The translations under genes and the position numbers were made by a program. Shown here in pieces: positions 13,089 through 24,639 of a stretch of DNA of 64,000 bases; positions within the stretch are counted from its first letter, which is position 1; every line of letters starts with the position of its first letter. Below the pieces are notes generated by a model. That model saw only the letters and a program-made list of their open reading frames with translations, had not been told where the DNA came from and searched no databases. The stretch is from NCBI GenBank assembly GCA_013399895.1, contig VXBA01001649.1, positions 248,001 to 312,000 on the forward strand, written 5' to 3'. The DNA is from Serilophus lunatus. Taxonomy: Eukaryota > Chordata > Aves > Passeriformes > Eurylaimidae.

Positions 13089-14070
13089 TACACACAGAAT
13101 TACACACAGAATTAACAAGGTTGGAAAAGACCATCGAGATCATCAAGTCCAACCTTTACCTAGGTTAACAACCTATCCAACATCAGTCTAATATCTATAC
13201 CATCTAAACCATTTAAACCATCTAAACCATACCACTAAGTTCATCATCTAACCTATCCTTAAACACATCCAGGGACGGTGACTCCACCGCCTCCCTGGGA
13301 AGCCCATTCCAATGGGAAATCACTCTCTGTGAAAAAGTTTTTCCTAATATCCAGCCTAAACCTCCCTTGATGCAGCCTAAGACTGTGTCCTCTTGTCCCG
13401 TCACATTGGGAGCCAGAGAGAAGAGACCGATCCCCGCCTGACTACAACCTCCTTTCATGTAGTTATCGACAGCCATAAGGTCACCCCTGAGCCTCCTCTT
13501 CTTCAGGCTGAACAATCCCAGCTCCCTCAGCCGTTCCTCATGGGGCTTGTGCTCCAGCCCCTTCACCATCCTCNTATTCAGTTTCCTATCAACCAGCACC
13601 CCCAAGTCCCTCTCTGCCTGGGCATCCTCCAGCCACACCGACCCCAGCCTATAACTCTGCATGGGGTTATTGCGGCCAAAGTGTAAAACCCGGCGCTTGG
13701 ATTTATTAAACCTCATGCTATTGGACTCAGCCCATCTATCCAGCCTGTCGAGGTCTCTCTGCAGAGCCCTCCCACTCTCCAACAGATCGACACTCATTCC
13801 AAGCTTGGTGTCATCTGCAAACTTACTAATAATGGATTCCATCCCCTCATCCAGATCATCAATAAAGATGTTGAATAAAACCAGCCCCAACACTGAACCC
13901 TGGGGGACCCCACTGGTGACTGGCCTCCAATTGGACATGACACCATTCACCACCACCCTCTGAGCTCGGCCATCCAGCCATTTCTTAACGCAGGACAGAG
14001 TAAACCTGTCTAAGCCACAGTCCATCAGTTTCACCAGGAGTTTATTATGGGAGACAGTATCAAAGGCTTG
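13089..14070 (-). mobile_element. CR1 LINE fragment A, 5'-truncated, internal deletion
   Basis: On the minus strand this is the 3' part of an avian CR1 retrotransposon: the RT domain, the 3' UTR and a tail of two 12-base units related to ATTCTGTG at 13089-13112. It closely matches the copy at 37851-39167 over its whole length. It lacks about 205 bases present in that copy, and the breakpoint coincides with a single N at 13574. The 5' end is abrupt at about 14070, as expected from incomplete reverse transcription. It lies in the last TRDN intron, antisense to the gene. Confidence 0.93.
13222..14034 (-). pseudogene. CR1 reverse transcriptase remnant (fragment A)
   Basis: An open frame of 270 codons including one undetermined residue. 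It covers the RT palm and thumb and the region after them. Visible motifs are WLDGRAQRVVVNG at about 19-31, SGVPQGSVLG at about 41-50 and the catalytic FADD box at about 72-75. The N-terminal RT half with motif A is absent because of 5' truncation. The missing block plus the single N amounts to a net loss of 204 bases, a multiple of three, so the frame stays open across the gap. It is not a functional gene. Confidence 0.9.
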
Positions 14071-15710
14071 ATTTTTTTACAATTAGCAATTATTAAGTTT
14101 GAATCTCATTCAGCTTTGAGTTGTACGAGTTACTTGAACTCATTTTAAAGTCTGCCTCCTCAGGAAACAGTTATAAGTTTTCACAGCTACCAACACAGTG
14201 AAAAAAAAAATTCCATTTAATTTTTACTTAGCATCTAAATATTAGCTACATGTTAATAACACTTGAACTTTATTATCTCAATCTTCAAATTACTGAGAAC
14301 ATTTGATTATTGTGCAAACCTCAGATGTGCCACAACCATGGACATATTTTAGAGTCCACTGATAGACTCTTATTTAAAATCCATAAATTATAACTCCTGA
14401 AGTTCAATTAGCAGTATGATTCTTTGCCAATCAACCATGAAATCCCTGTTAAAAATATAAGGTTAGACCCAAAATATTATTTTAGAAGATTTTGATGTCC
14501 AAAACAGTCTGTCAAGAATATTCCATAAAGCTTAAGGTTTCCACATACATAAGGCCCATTGCCATGCAAACTCAAAATTTTCTGGATCCTACATTCCTGT
14601 TTTTGAAAATGGAAAAACTGCTGGAGCAGTGCTCTGTTCCCACAAAAATTTCATTAGGGTCCAGAAACTTGATTAACAATTCCTGTCTGCTAGACATGAT
14701 TTGGGTATAATTAAGCCATAATCAACATCAAGCCCTTGCAAAAATGCAGCTTAATTACTTTGCTTTTAAAATGATGGAGACAGTGACAGTTCCTCTATAC
14801 CTGTGTAGCTATCGTATAGTCAACAAGGGATTTAGCCGACCCTCTTTCAGAGTCCTCTTCAACTGGAAAGACAGCTTCATAGCTTGCACTTTCCCAGAGG
14901 ACACTAGGGCTACTGAGTTACAGAATAATATTTGTGGAACACCAGCTACTTGTTCCTCTTGAATTTGCACAATTGCAGATCCATCAATACAAGAGAACAT
15001 TGGGACTGCAGGTTAATGGACAAAACTTGTCTGTTTGATGTAGAGATCTGTTTCTGTTTCAACAACGTCTTATGTAAAATACTTCAAGAGGGTTATTACT
15101 GGGTAAAATTTAGAAAAAAATGAAGAATAATTTTTATACTATCAGGCACACCTAGTAATAATTGTAGCTAGCTTTTGTAGCTTATGCATAAGCACTAAGT
15201 TTAGTATCTGGAGAGCTCTGTAGTTCACAGTGGAGGGATATTTCCTGTTGTCATTGAAAAGCTGTTTTGTGAGTGTGACTTCAAATGCTGGCACTGAACC
15301 TAAAACTTGTTCAAGCTATGTGAAGTCTACCCTAAATCTTGGGCCACAAACATTATTACACCTCTCTCATTACACTTAATAATGTGCTCATTGAGCTTGG
15401 AATGATTTTTTACATCAAAAGTGGATGAGCAAAATCCTACCAGGGAATACACTAAGGGAAAACTCAGAGTCTCAGAGAGAGATCACAGGAAGAAGGATCT
15501 TTGTCAAAAGAAGTTGGAGGATGAGCAAAAGTTATCATGGACAAGGTAACCAGAAGCTGGGTTTTTTCATGATTAATTCATTCACTGATCCCTTGTGTTA
15601 ATCCTAAGAATAATTTGCCGAGCAAATAATGAAAGAAACACCTATGTTTTCTATAAATGCAGTGATACATTGGTCTAACTAAACAACATATGAGGGTCAC
15701 AGCCTATGGA

Positions 15711-15725
15711 AAAAAAAAAAAAAAA
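15711..15725. repeat. poly-A tract
   Basis: A homopolymer of about 15 A in the last TRDN intron. No retroposed body is recognised next to it. Confidence 0.7.
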
Positions 15726-16599
15726 GACTATGAAAAAACTATTACTTAGCATATTAATTTAAAGCCAGTAATGGGAATCTGATTTGCCCAACTTCGTAAA
15801 ATGAATCCAATTAGTAATGTCATTTATGCCTGTTGGACAAAGAGTTCCTTCCTTCCTCTTAACTGGGTCAAAACATTTTGTTAGAACTAAACTAAGCGGC
15901 CCCAAGAATTTACAAATTTATATTAAATTTGAGTCGGTACAAATGGAAAAAATACACAAAAATAAAATATCAATGCCTAGTATCTGAACATTGCTAGGTT
16001 CATTTTGCCCTCTAGTTTGACTGGTGTACCTTCTTAAATCACATTGCAAGAAAAAAGAAAAAAGTACATGTTTTTTATTTACATGACAAACCTTATGGAA
16101 GTTAAGTTGTATACAAAATGTGATTCTTCTGTTGTTTTCTGAGTCAGACGTTACCTGTTTTTGTTTCAGGTAAATGGCTATTTCTTAAAATCTCTCTTCA
16201 ACCTTAGGAAAGTAATTGTCTTTTTTTATCAGCTCAGGTTTTGTTTTTAAAAAATTATTAGCAGAAAAACAAGCATCCTGATGTTGGAGTGAGTTCATGT
16301 TTCCAGGGTATCTTCACTATAGTCAAATCCAGTGGAAAAATCATAATTACATTATGTAATTTTTTTATTAGTAACAGCAGATGTTGTGAACTATTTTAAG
16401 AAGACAGTCTATTGAGCTCCTACAGTTTCTGTCTGTTTTTCCTTGTTCCCAAAACTTTACAAATTCAGAGTAAAGAAAACATTCTAAATTAACTCTGTCT
16501 TTCATTATAAAGAGCACACGGGCACAAACCCGTTGTTCCTAATCATAAGCACTTGGAGCATATATGCTCCATGGTGAGTTAGCGGGGAACTTCTCCAAT

Positions 16600-16760
16600 G
16601 GGTCACTCACCCCTTCAAATCCTGAATTGCCTCTTAGCATTATGCCAGGTAGCTAGAGCTAAACCCAAAAGGTAGTGTCTGTACTGTCTGAAGTTAAGCA
16701 AGGTGAATTAGGGTCTATCAGGGTTTCTCAGCAGTTCATCTATCAGACAGTTCATCACTG
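16600..16760 (+). repeat. possible ancient 5S-rRNA-like SINE relic
   Basis: Positions 16690-16704 match the 5S rRNA internal promoter (box A region, GAAGCTAAGCAGGGT) at 13 of 15 bases. They are preceded and followed by weakly similar sequence. Old amniote SINEs with 5S-derived heads are known, but the match is short and the rest is too diverged to be sure. Confidence 0.22.
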
Positions 16761-16857
16761 TCTCTTTACTGATTTTTTATTGGCATAAAAGCAGTGCTGC
16801 TGTTGCCAGCAGAAACATTCTCATTGATGATGTGTGTACACATAATGCTACACATTT

Positions 16858-16891
16858 AAAAAAAAAAAAAAAAAAAAGAAAGAAAGAAAAA
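16858..16891. repeat. A-rich / AAAG tract
   Basis: About 19 A followed by several GAAA units. Confidence 0.8.
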
Positions 16892-18978
16892 CACTCCCTG
16901 CCTTTATTTAATAAAGATTTCAGCTACAATAGTAACTGACATGAAGAAATCACTTATTCAAACACCAGCTTCACTTTCATTAGCTGCTTAACTGCCTTAT
17001 CACTCACTGTTTCCCTTCTCTCTCCTTTCTTCTCCTCCTCTCTGCTCCCTTCCTTTCTCCATTCCATGTCTTCACAGCTGAATAAATATATGGTATTAAC
17101 TTCCAGTTATTTGGTATCCACTCTTATTAACATAATAAGATCCTTGATTGTTTTTACCTTTTCTTTGGTTTTATGTCTTCTTTGTGTGCATAAATGTGTT
17201 TGTAATGTAAAGTTTAAAGCAATTAGTGACTGACAGTTAGCTAGAAGAACTTATGTTGACTCTATATTAGCTGAGCTTACTGGACATAAGAATGAATTGA
17301 CAGAGACTATGTCATGGCAACATACCATGTCCCTGCATGACCAACAGACAGTGTATCCTACACTGTCAGTGTTTATTGAGAAATAGCTATAAAATCCAAT
17401 TTGATTTTGCTGCCCACTAAATACCAACACAGTCTCATGTAATTACAATTGCACTGTGAAAAAATCTAATAACTTTTGCTCCCTCTTATATATAATTTCT
17501 TGAATAATTCATCCATTTGCTCCTATATTTCAGTAATAAAACGTATCAAGTCAGTATCGGACTCGTTTGAAAACTCAATGCTAGCAAAACTGTAAAGCTT
17601 CTGCGCTCTTATCGTTGTTACGCTTTGTTGGAAGTGTCTGCATTACCACTTATGTGTGTCACACTGTTACATCTTGCATGGTTTTACTGTCTAACAAAAA
17701 GAATTTTTTTAATGAATTTTGGGAGAATGTCACTTTGGGGATATTTATATATTTATGCTTGAGAATTACATTGTTTGTGTGCAGTGACCATAACATGAAA
17801 TATAACACTATTCCATAAACATACAGCTTATTTATCCATTAAGTCTTCTTTGCCAGTTAGCAAAATAGAGAATTTTTTGATACCTTAAATGACTGTTAGA
17901 TGCCATCTATCACATTCAATCTAAAAGACAGAAATAATAAATTTCATCTTCTATTGAAGAATTGATTTTCTTAAAGATCTCTTTCATTAAGCTTTGTTAG
18001 TATGTTTCAAAAGAAGCACTCATTTTCATAAAAAACAGATCATAACTGGTTTTAACCAGTTCTGTTCTTTTAATCTTATACATATATTTATAATGATGAT
18101 ATTTTTTCCCTTTAATGACATTAAATATGAGAGTGACCTTCTAATGCTATTGATTTGATACATTTACAACTTTTCATACTAAGAAAGTGTTATTAGGGAT
18201 ACACATTATTGACTTTGTATTATTTTATTTTTTTTTACTGATTGAAACACTGGTAAAGGCTGATTTCTTTTGTGTTTTTAGCAAATTTCCTGAGTGAGTT
18301 GAGAAATGGAATAAACTTCTGGATGTTTTTTGCTCACTGTTGAGCACTGTTTTTGAGAAAAGGTGTATTTATTTATATAAAATAAATCTATTTTACCTTC
18401 TCCAGACCTTACTGGAGAAGTCTCACAATGCCTGAAAAAGGGATGTTAAGGAGAACATGCAATCTGAATTCTCATGGCTATAATAACAATATTTTTGCTA
18501 GTATTTGACTTTCCTACTCAAACAACTTAATAGGTTTCCAATAAATAACTTACCCTCTGACAGGTCCCATGCTAAAATAGATATGAAAACTTGGACAGTC
18601 TTCGCAAAGATCAGTAATTAATTGCATTGTATCACAGACACTTTGAAAATAGCTTTGAAAGCTACTTTCTGAATATTCTTCATTGTCTTTCCTTATTGAA
18701 GACACGAAATAAGATGCAAAAGAATGCTCTCTTGGGATAATTGCTTTTTTCCCTCTGTTTATGCATTTTACATACAAAGGTAGAAAAATACCTTTTCAAG
18801 AGATGTTTTTAGATATATAGAATTGATTTTAAATGGTGGTGATATTTCTTGTGTACTTGTAATGGGCATATAAAAGTTTTCTCCCTCCTTCGCATTAAAC
18901 ATTATATTCTCTGGAAATTGCAGTAGTGTGACTGTACAGCATTCTCAATAAGAAAGGAATCGAAAAGATTTTATGAAA

Positions 18979-19001
18979 TTATATATCTATATATATATAA
19001 A
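18979..19001. repeat. AT microsatellite
   Basis: Alternating T/A with one interruption. Confidence 0.7.
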
Positions 19002-21042
19002 AAATTGATTTTTAATCCAAACATGTTGGCTTGAAAGTTGTGAATTCAAGAAAATGGTACTTGGTCTGCTGCATAGGCTCTCAGGATTCAGCTTTGCTAT
19101 TCAAAAAAATAAGATATAATTAAATATCAGTAGGACAATGCCACTAAGCACAAATATTTATATTCTTTCTATTTAGAAAGTATGAAGGCACAAATTTGTG
19201 ATATTTATAAAGGATTCCATGCCATTTCCCTTTCCCATCTGCCCTGTGTGTTGTCTGGTCAGTTTGCCATACTGCAATTTTAATTGAAATTTTAAGTAAA
19301 AGAGCTGAAATTATCTGAAAGGAAAAGAAACAGAGCAAGGGGGAAATACCCTCTTAATTCCTCACTGCTTAATAAGTGAAAAAATCTTTGGCTACCCAGT
19401 CATTGTAGCAAATTTCTTTGTTCTTATATGGTTGTTTGATTGCTGAACCAGAACATCACATGTGCTTTCCTGAGAAGCAATCAGAAATAAATGAGTGCAA
19501 TAGTTAACGGTTTTCGTTTACTTGTAATTGCTTATCAAATAGTAGTTTCTAATGCTATGATTTCCTGGGGGTTTTTTGTGTTTTTGAATTGCTTAATTCT
19601 ATTAGGACAGCCTCTAAGTGAAGAAATTTGATTCAAATTAGAAAATATTTGTAATAAAAATAGTTTCTTCATACATTCTCTGTAATTTTCCCCTAATAAT
19701 CAAACTGCTATTGCTGAAAGTGTTTTGTTTTTAATGAATATTTTATTTAGTGACTTGCATTAAAAACAGCTATCTAAACCTTATAGAAAGGAAACTTTAA
19801 TCATTGCAACACATAATCAGTAACAACTTAATACTCTTTAGAATTAGTAAGTTTTATTATAGGCTGCTTTCCTTCTTTCTGCTAAAGCATTGAAAACACC
19901 AGGACAGTGCCCTTGCAATATTCCTTACGTTTCTTGAAACCAGCCCTCTGTGTGACATCCATGTCACTTGGAGATCAAGAGCAAAATAAGCTCCATGGAA
20001 TATTTGTATGATTTATTGAATAACTACAGAATGTCTTTAGCATTTCTGCTAGTTAACCCCTAAACAACTTCACACAAACTTTTAATTCAGGGGTTTTATT
20101 TGTTTCTTTGTATTCTGGAAATCATCTTGGCTGTTCTCCGTCCAAACTGATTTTTTTTTTTTCCCCTTGAGGAGAAAAAGCTCCTATTCTTTCGCAAAGT
20201 GAAAAACAAAGAAAGAAATACTCCTTCTTCCACGCCTATATGCCTTTTAGAGATTAATTTGTCTTTGGTATCAGATGTCTCTATATAAGAGCACCAGTTA
20301 AAATTTTTTTAAAAGCATTCTGGCAATTTTCCAGTATTGATTTTTTGTTTCCTCTGTAATACTCATAAGGGAAATATAAGTAATCATATGAATCCTCATA
20401 AACAACATCCTAAACAAAAGCACGGACAAGATTCAAGGGGATTTTTCCCCAGTTAAGATTATAACTGTGTCTATTTTATATGTCTGCTGAAAAGAAATAT
20501 GACTACATAGGCCAGTACTCAAAAATCAGAAGGGATAAAACAACCATGACTATGAAAAAAAAGGGTATAGGTAGATTCACTTATGATTTCTTTATTTAGG
20601 ATAAAAGATAATTCCTTTGAAGCCTAATAAAATAGATATGCATTAGATATGACATAGATATTAGTCTTTCAATGTATCTGAAAGTCACCGTGAAATATAA
20701 AAATTAAAAAATATATGTGAATTTTGGGAGCTGACATTCAGCTATCCCCAAATGCAAATATTCTGGAGGAAACAGGGATATAACAGTGAGAAGAATTATA
20801 GATTTGAATGCAAAATTGCCAATAATTTCTCATCTTTTGCTATGATGATGTCTCATTGAGCCTTTTAGCTAAAATCTTGTTGCTATGTGAAACCTGGCTT
20901 GTGACCATGCTAGAGATTTGTATTGTTATAACTCACTTAATGGAATGAAATTATACAGATGTTTTCTGAAAGAACACGGAATAGACTCATGGCCCGAGTT
21001 TGGAAGCCATAAACATTAATCATCTCTTCCTTGTTTTCCTAG

Positions 21043-21185
21043 CTCCTGTCCGCTACTTTCAATGTGTCTTCCTAAATGGACCTAATGGATTTGGGCTGCA
21101 ATTTCCCACTAATCCCCCTTCAAACAAGGAAGAAAAGACTCACTCAAAGACTTCCAAGAGAAAGACAAGGAAACCGGGGCAGTAG
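21043..21185 (+). CDS. TRDN: TRDN terminal coding exon
   Basis: The last exon encodes the C-terminal end of triadin in the sarcoplasmic-reticulum lumen. The acceptor TTGTTTTCCTAG ends at 21042. In phase 1 the exon opens with APVRYFQC, continues with a short aromatic/Gly segment ending GFGLQFP, then a polar basic tail (Lys, Arg, Ser, Thr), and stops at TAG 21183-21185. That is 48 residues including the split first codon. PVRYFQC with a following Gly/aromatic stretch is the conserved ending of long skeletal triadin isoforms. Its cysteine may be relevant to disulphide-linked oligomers known for the family (inference). The final 20 residues are strongly basic and appear to be the variable part. 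No splice donor follows before the stop. Confidence 0.92.
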
Positions 21186-21870
21186 AGAGACTGAGTCCTG
21201 TGATCAATGACATTTTGCACTTTATCTTTTCTGCTGAGGTCCACAGTAGCTAATAGTGGTACTTGTCATTGCAAGAACATGATTCACTTGCACACATGTA
21301 CCTGGAAAAAATTTTCATGGGGCAGAGGCAGAACAAGCAGTACTGAGCTGTGTTTCACAAAGATAAAAATGCAAAAGTGCCCCGTTTCTCATGGAAAGGC
21401 TGCAATGCTAACAAAGCATTGATGTGACTGTGTGTATGAGCATGTGCGTGTGTTTTTCTGCCTCTTGCTCTTCTTGTTTTTCTTTACCTACATGCTCAGC
21501 ATTGAAGTGAGTCTGTTTTCCATTTAATCTTATCTAAGGAGTGAAAGGCTGAATGTATCTCTTATATCAGCAAGATTGCAAAACTTGCTGCAATCCTGAA
21601 TAATTTTTTCTTACCGTTCAATCAAATTGCTGACAGAAAAAAACCTCTTTAAATCATGAAAATGCGTTCTGCGACTGGTTCTATTTTTATGTCTTATTGA
21701 CCAGTGTAGTCTGAAGCTCACACCTACTCAGAGAAGCTCAATATACTATCAGTAAGTTGACTCTGCAAGTCATGTCAGTAATGAATATTTTTATTTAACT
21801 TGAAGCTGTAAAAGCATGGACTGTTTGCCCTGCCTGTTGGTAAAATAAAAACTCTTTCTAAAGCCCAAAG
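21186..21870 (+). other. TRDN: TRDN 3' UTR (inferred extent)
   Basis: The extent is inferred from the first canonical AATAAA after the stop codon (21844-21849). The stretch contains a TG-rich segment at about 21421-21452 of the kind bound by CUG-BP/CELF-type regulators of muscle mRNAs, though binding is only a possibility. Longer 3' UTR forms cannot be excluded. Confidence 0.6.
21844..21849 (+). terminator. polyadenylation signal AATAAA
   Basis: The first AATAAA on the plus strand downstream of the triadin stop, about 660 bases away. No obvious strong GT-rich downstream element follows, so use of this site is inferred. Confidence 0.55.
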
Positions 21871-24639
21871 TGAACAGAGATAGTAAAATCACATGGCAAA
21901 GGTTAGAAAAGCCAGGGTCATGTCAACATGAAGGTCCCAAGAAATTAATGAAATAATTATAGAGCTTCTAGTATTCTTCTGTGACTAAGTCAGACTGACT
22001 TGCAGTAAAGACCTTGTAAATGGAGAATATACCAGACAATCATTAGCTATTAGCACAAGTCAGATGAAAAGCTAGGATGTGAGATGCCATTCATGAAACT
22101 AAAGCAGCCCAAATTTCCAATCAGTAAACATGTGAATTTGATACTATCTCAGATCAGTGAGATACAACAACAACAAATTAAAAACAAAAACAACAAAAAA
22201 ACCCTCAACAACAAACAAGTATCAGAAAGTAGAAACAGAAACATATGAAATAATCCGGGTAGCTCATTTTGCTGGATGAAATGAAAGGTCTTGTCACAGC
22301 ACACTCGTGTGCTTACAGGAACTGCAAGTAGATACGCCAGTGCGCAACCTTCTTTTCTGCATTTATACAGAAATAATGAATTTATTACCTTAAGAAAGGC
22401 ACAAAATTTAATTTGATCCATATAAAGGAACATGACTGAAAATTGGCATCTCACCTATGTCTGGCAATGTAAATAATCTTGCATTTTTACAAGCTGTTAC
22501 TTGTTTGTGCTTCTTTACTATATTTTTGCATTTAATCTGGGAAATATACAGTAGTGATCTTAGTTATATAGTTTCCTGGTGAAGCAGCGTTATTCTCTTT
22601 GTACAACCTGACTACTTGTAGAATCTGAACACAACAAATATACACTACTTTTTTATTTTTAGTATGGCTCAAGATAACATTGGCCTCTTCCTCCATTCCC
22701 TCTTCGTGCCCATCCATTCTTACCTTAATCAAATAATTGACACACACGACTTTTGGACAATTGATTCTTTGGCAGATTAGTGCAATTCAGAAAGCTTTAC
22801 TGTTACACTGCTGGGTTAGGTTGCTACTCTCTGATTATTGGTCATGGCTTTATGTGAACTGTGTTCTTGGTCCTAATGCACTCTGATATTGCACAGGACC
22901 TGTGCTGCAAAACCTATCATTGCAACAAGCAGTTTAGGCAGTGTTGTCTAGAAAGTGGTAGGAATAGATCTTCCCGTGTAGGACCACACTGCAGATAAGA
23001 GTGTTCATGGTGAATATCCCCACAGTCCCCTATGAAATCTGCTCTGGAGATAGAGCTACCAACAGAGAACCTTTAATGGCAAAAATCTTTAATTGTCTGT
23101 GAATGTCTGTTTTTATATTTCCACAAAATTTTTTCTTCCCAATTTGTGATTTTTTATATATTACTATGAATGTTATTGCCCTAGGATTTTACTGTAAAAA
23201 CTGTCTCAAAAATGAGATTTTAACTTTCTGAAAAATCGAATGAGACTTTATCTAACTATAAGCCTTTATTTTCTTCAGCTTCTTTTGGCAAAATAAATTT
23301 TTCTCATTATAATTAGCCTTAATCCTTTCTTCCTATCTAAGATGAGAGATGACAAGAATTTTTTTCCAGATCTCATTTCCATAATGTTTCAATTAGATAA
23401 GTGAAAGCTTAGGAAATAGAAACAATTAGTATAATTGAATAAGTGACAAAACATCAATCATTTATTGTTTCCTAATCTTAGTCACTGCCTCAAAAAAAAA
23501 CCCCAAGAGAAACAGGTCTACTGTGAAAGTGGGAAGTATTTTTCTCTTTAAATTCACCTGGAAAATTTAAAGAAAATTATTTGATTTGCATGGTTTTACT
23601 CAAAATAGCCTGAAATATTGCAAAATCATATGCTGATTGTTATAAATTTTGGAAAATAAAAAATATGAAACCCTGTTTCAGTGGCTGTGATATATTGTTC
23701 TCTGAATCCAAAACTGGAGGACAAGAGTTTACGTAAGAAGGTTTTCTATCCCTACTAAGTATATACAAATCTTCGGATTATAAGGATGCAATTAGTCTGG
23801 AAAAAATATTCATTCAACATTGTATTTATTCCTATTAACACACTTTGTTGATTACACTCTGACGGAAGAAAAGCTAAATGGTTGCTGCAGTCATTCAGGG
23901 TAGGACTTCATCTGTCTCAAATGACATATGTTCAACAAAGTAGTTATTTAAAATACAACTGCACAGTCAATATAGAAAAAGCTGTGATCTCCAGTGACTA
24001 GTCAATAGTTCAGATAATTGGGAAAATGACCACCAAGATGTCAAGAGAGCAAAAAAATAGTGAGATTCCCTACTTCCACACTCCACAGGAGCTATGCCTT
24101 TCCTATATCAGCAACTGATAAGATATATGAGCTAGTGTGGTAACCAGAATCCAGCCTGAAGACAATACAACTGCAACTGCACAGCTGTGCACTGGGGCTC
24201 AAGAGTCTTTTGCCCTGTGGAGTTTGGTGAGCCGTCCCAAGTGCAAGGGTACTGCTCTGCTGTTTCCGCTGTGCGCCTTTCTCTGAGATGTTAAAATCCT
24301 ACTGAAGTCAACAGGAACTGGGCACTGGCACGCTATACACTGGCACAGTTAATCACTAAAGAATCTTCTTACACAGACTTTCTGATCATCTCTCAGTCAG
24401 AAATGAACAAATTGCCAGCAAGTCCAGTGAGATGAGTTTTGCACTGCTGTTTGCCCCAGAGCTGTTCTCTCTCACTCGTGCAGTCCTCAGACCTCATCTG
24501 CAGCCCTCAGTCCCCATCCAGTACTTCACAAATGGAGTCCAATTGTGTCCATTTTAAAACTTTCCAGCAAATGGGAGTTTTTCTTAGTGGTTCATTTCTA
24601 TTGTGTCAGTTACTGAAGGGTGGTCAGAAAGCCTGTGTA
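21871..24639. other. intergenic DNA, no gene seen
   Basis: AT-rich sequence. It has an A/C-rich low-complexity patch at about 22160-22217 and otherwise no recognised repeat or coding segment. Open frames here are short and lack protein-like features. Confidence 0.6.
22160..22217. repeat. CAA/AAC-rich low-complexity tract
   Basis: Imperfect CAA and AAC units. Confidence 0.75.

Larger units (their letters stand above)
8058..21042 (+). other. TRDN last intron, 13 kb
   Basis: A long AT-rich intron. It contains the CR1 copy at 13089-14070, a possible 5S-like SINE relic near 16690, A-rich tracts near 15711 and 16858, and an AT microsatellite at 18979. Many acceptor-like AG sites were inspected; none combined a good pyrimidine tract, an open phase-1 multiple of three and a GT donor. 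The weakly supported 57-base candidate at 15490-15546 is listed under rejected items. Confidence 0.6.
1..21850 (+). other. TRDN: 3' part of triadin gene (TRDN), gene span
   Basis: This is the distal part of a muscle triadin gene, entering the window inside an intron. Triadin is a single-pass membrane protein of the junctional sarcoplasmic reticulum. Its long luminal tail carries Lys/Glu-rich motifs that bind calsequestrin and the ryanodine receptor. Only the far luminal tail is encoded here. The sequence shows short exons of 27-48 bases with good AG acceptors and GT donors, all phase 1, rich in Lys, Pro and Glu. A terminal exon follows with the family's PVRYFQC motif. Exons encoding the transmembrane part and most of the tail lie upstream of the window. 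Further micro-exons could have been missed, because exons this short cannot be found reliably by eye. Confidence 0.85.

Noticed and set aside
13393..13963. Plus-strand open frames opposite CR1 fragment A, and similar frames at 38060-38855
   Set aside because: They are antisense shadows of the CR1 reverse-transcriptase frame.
15490..15546. 57-base open phase-1 segment with donor GTAACC in the last TRDN intron
   Set aside because: The acceptor has no pyrimidine tract (purine-rich GAGAGAGATCACAG), so splicing there is unlikely despite the open frame.
18282..18345. Open stretch after the acceptor TGTTTTTAG, ending in a stop, possible alternative terminal exon
   Set aside because: It has no resemblance to triadin ends and no nearby polyadenylation signal in a convincing place.
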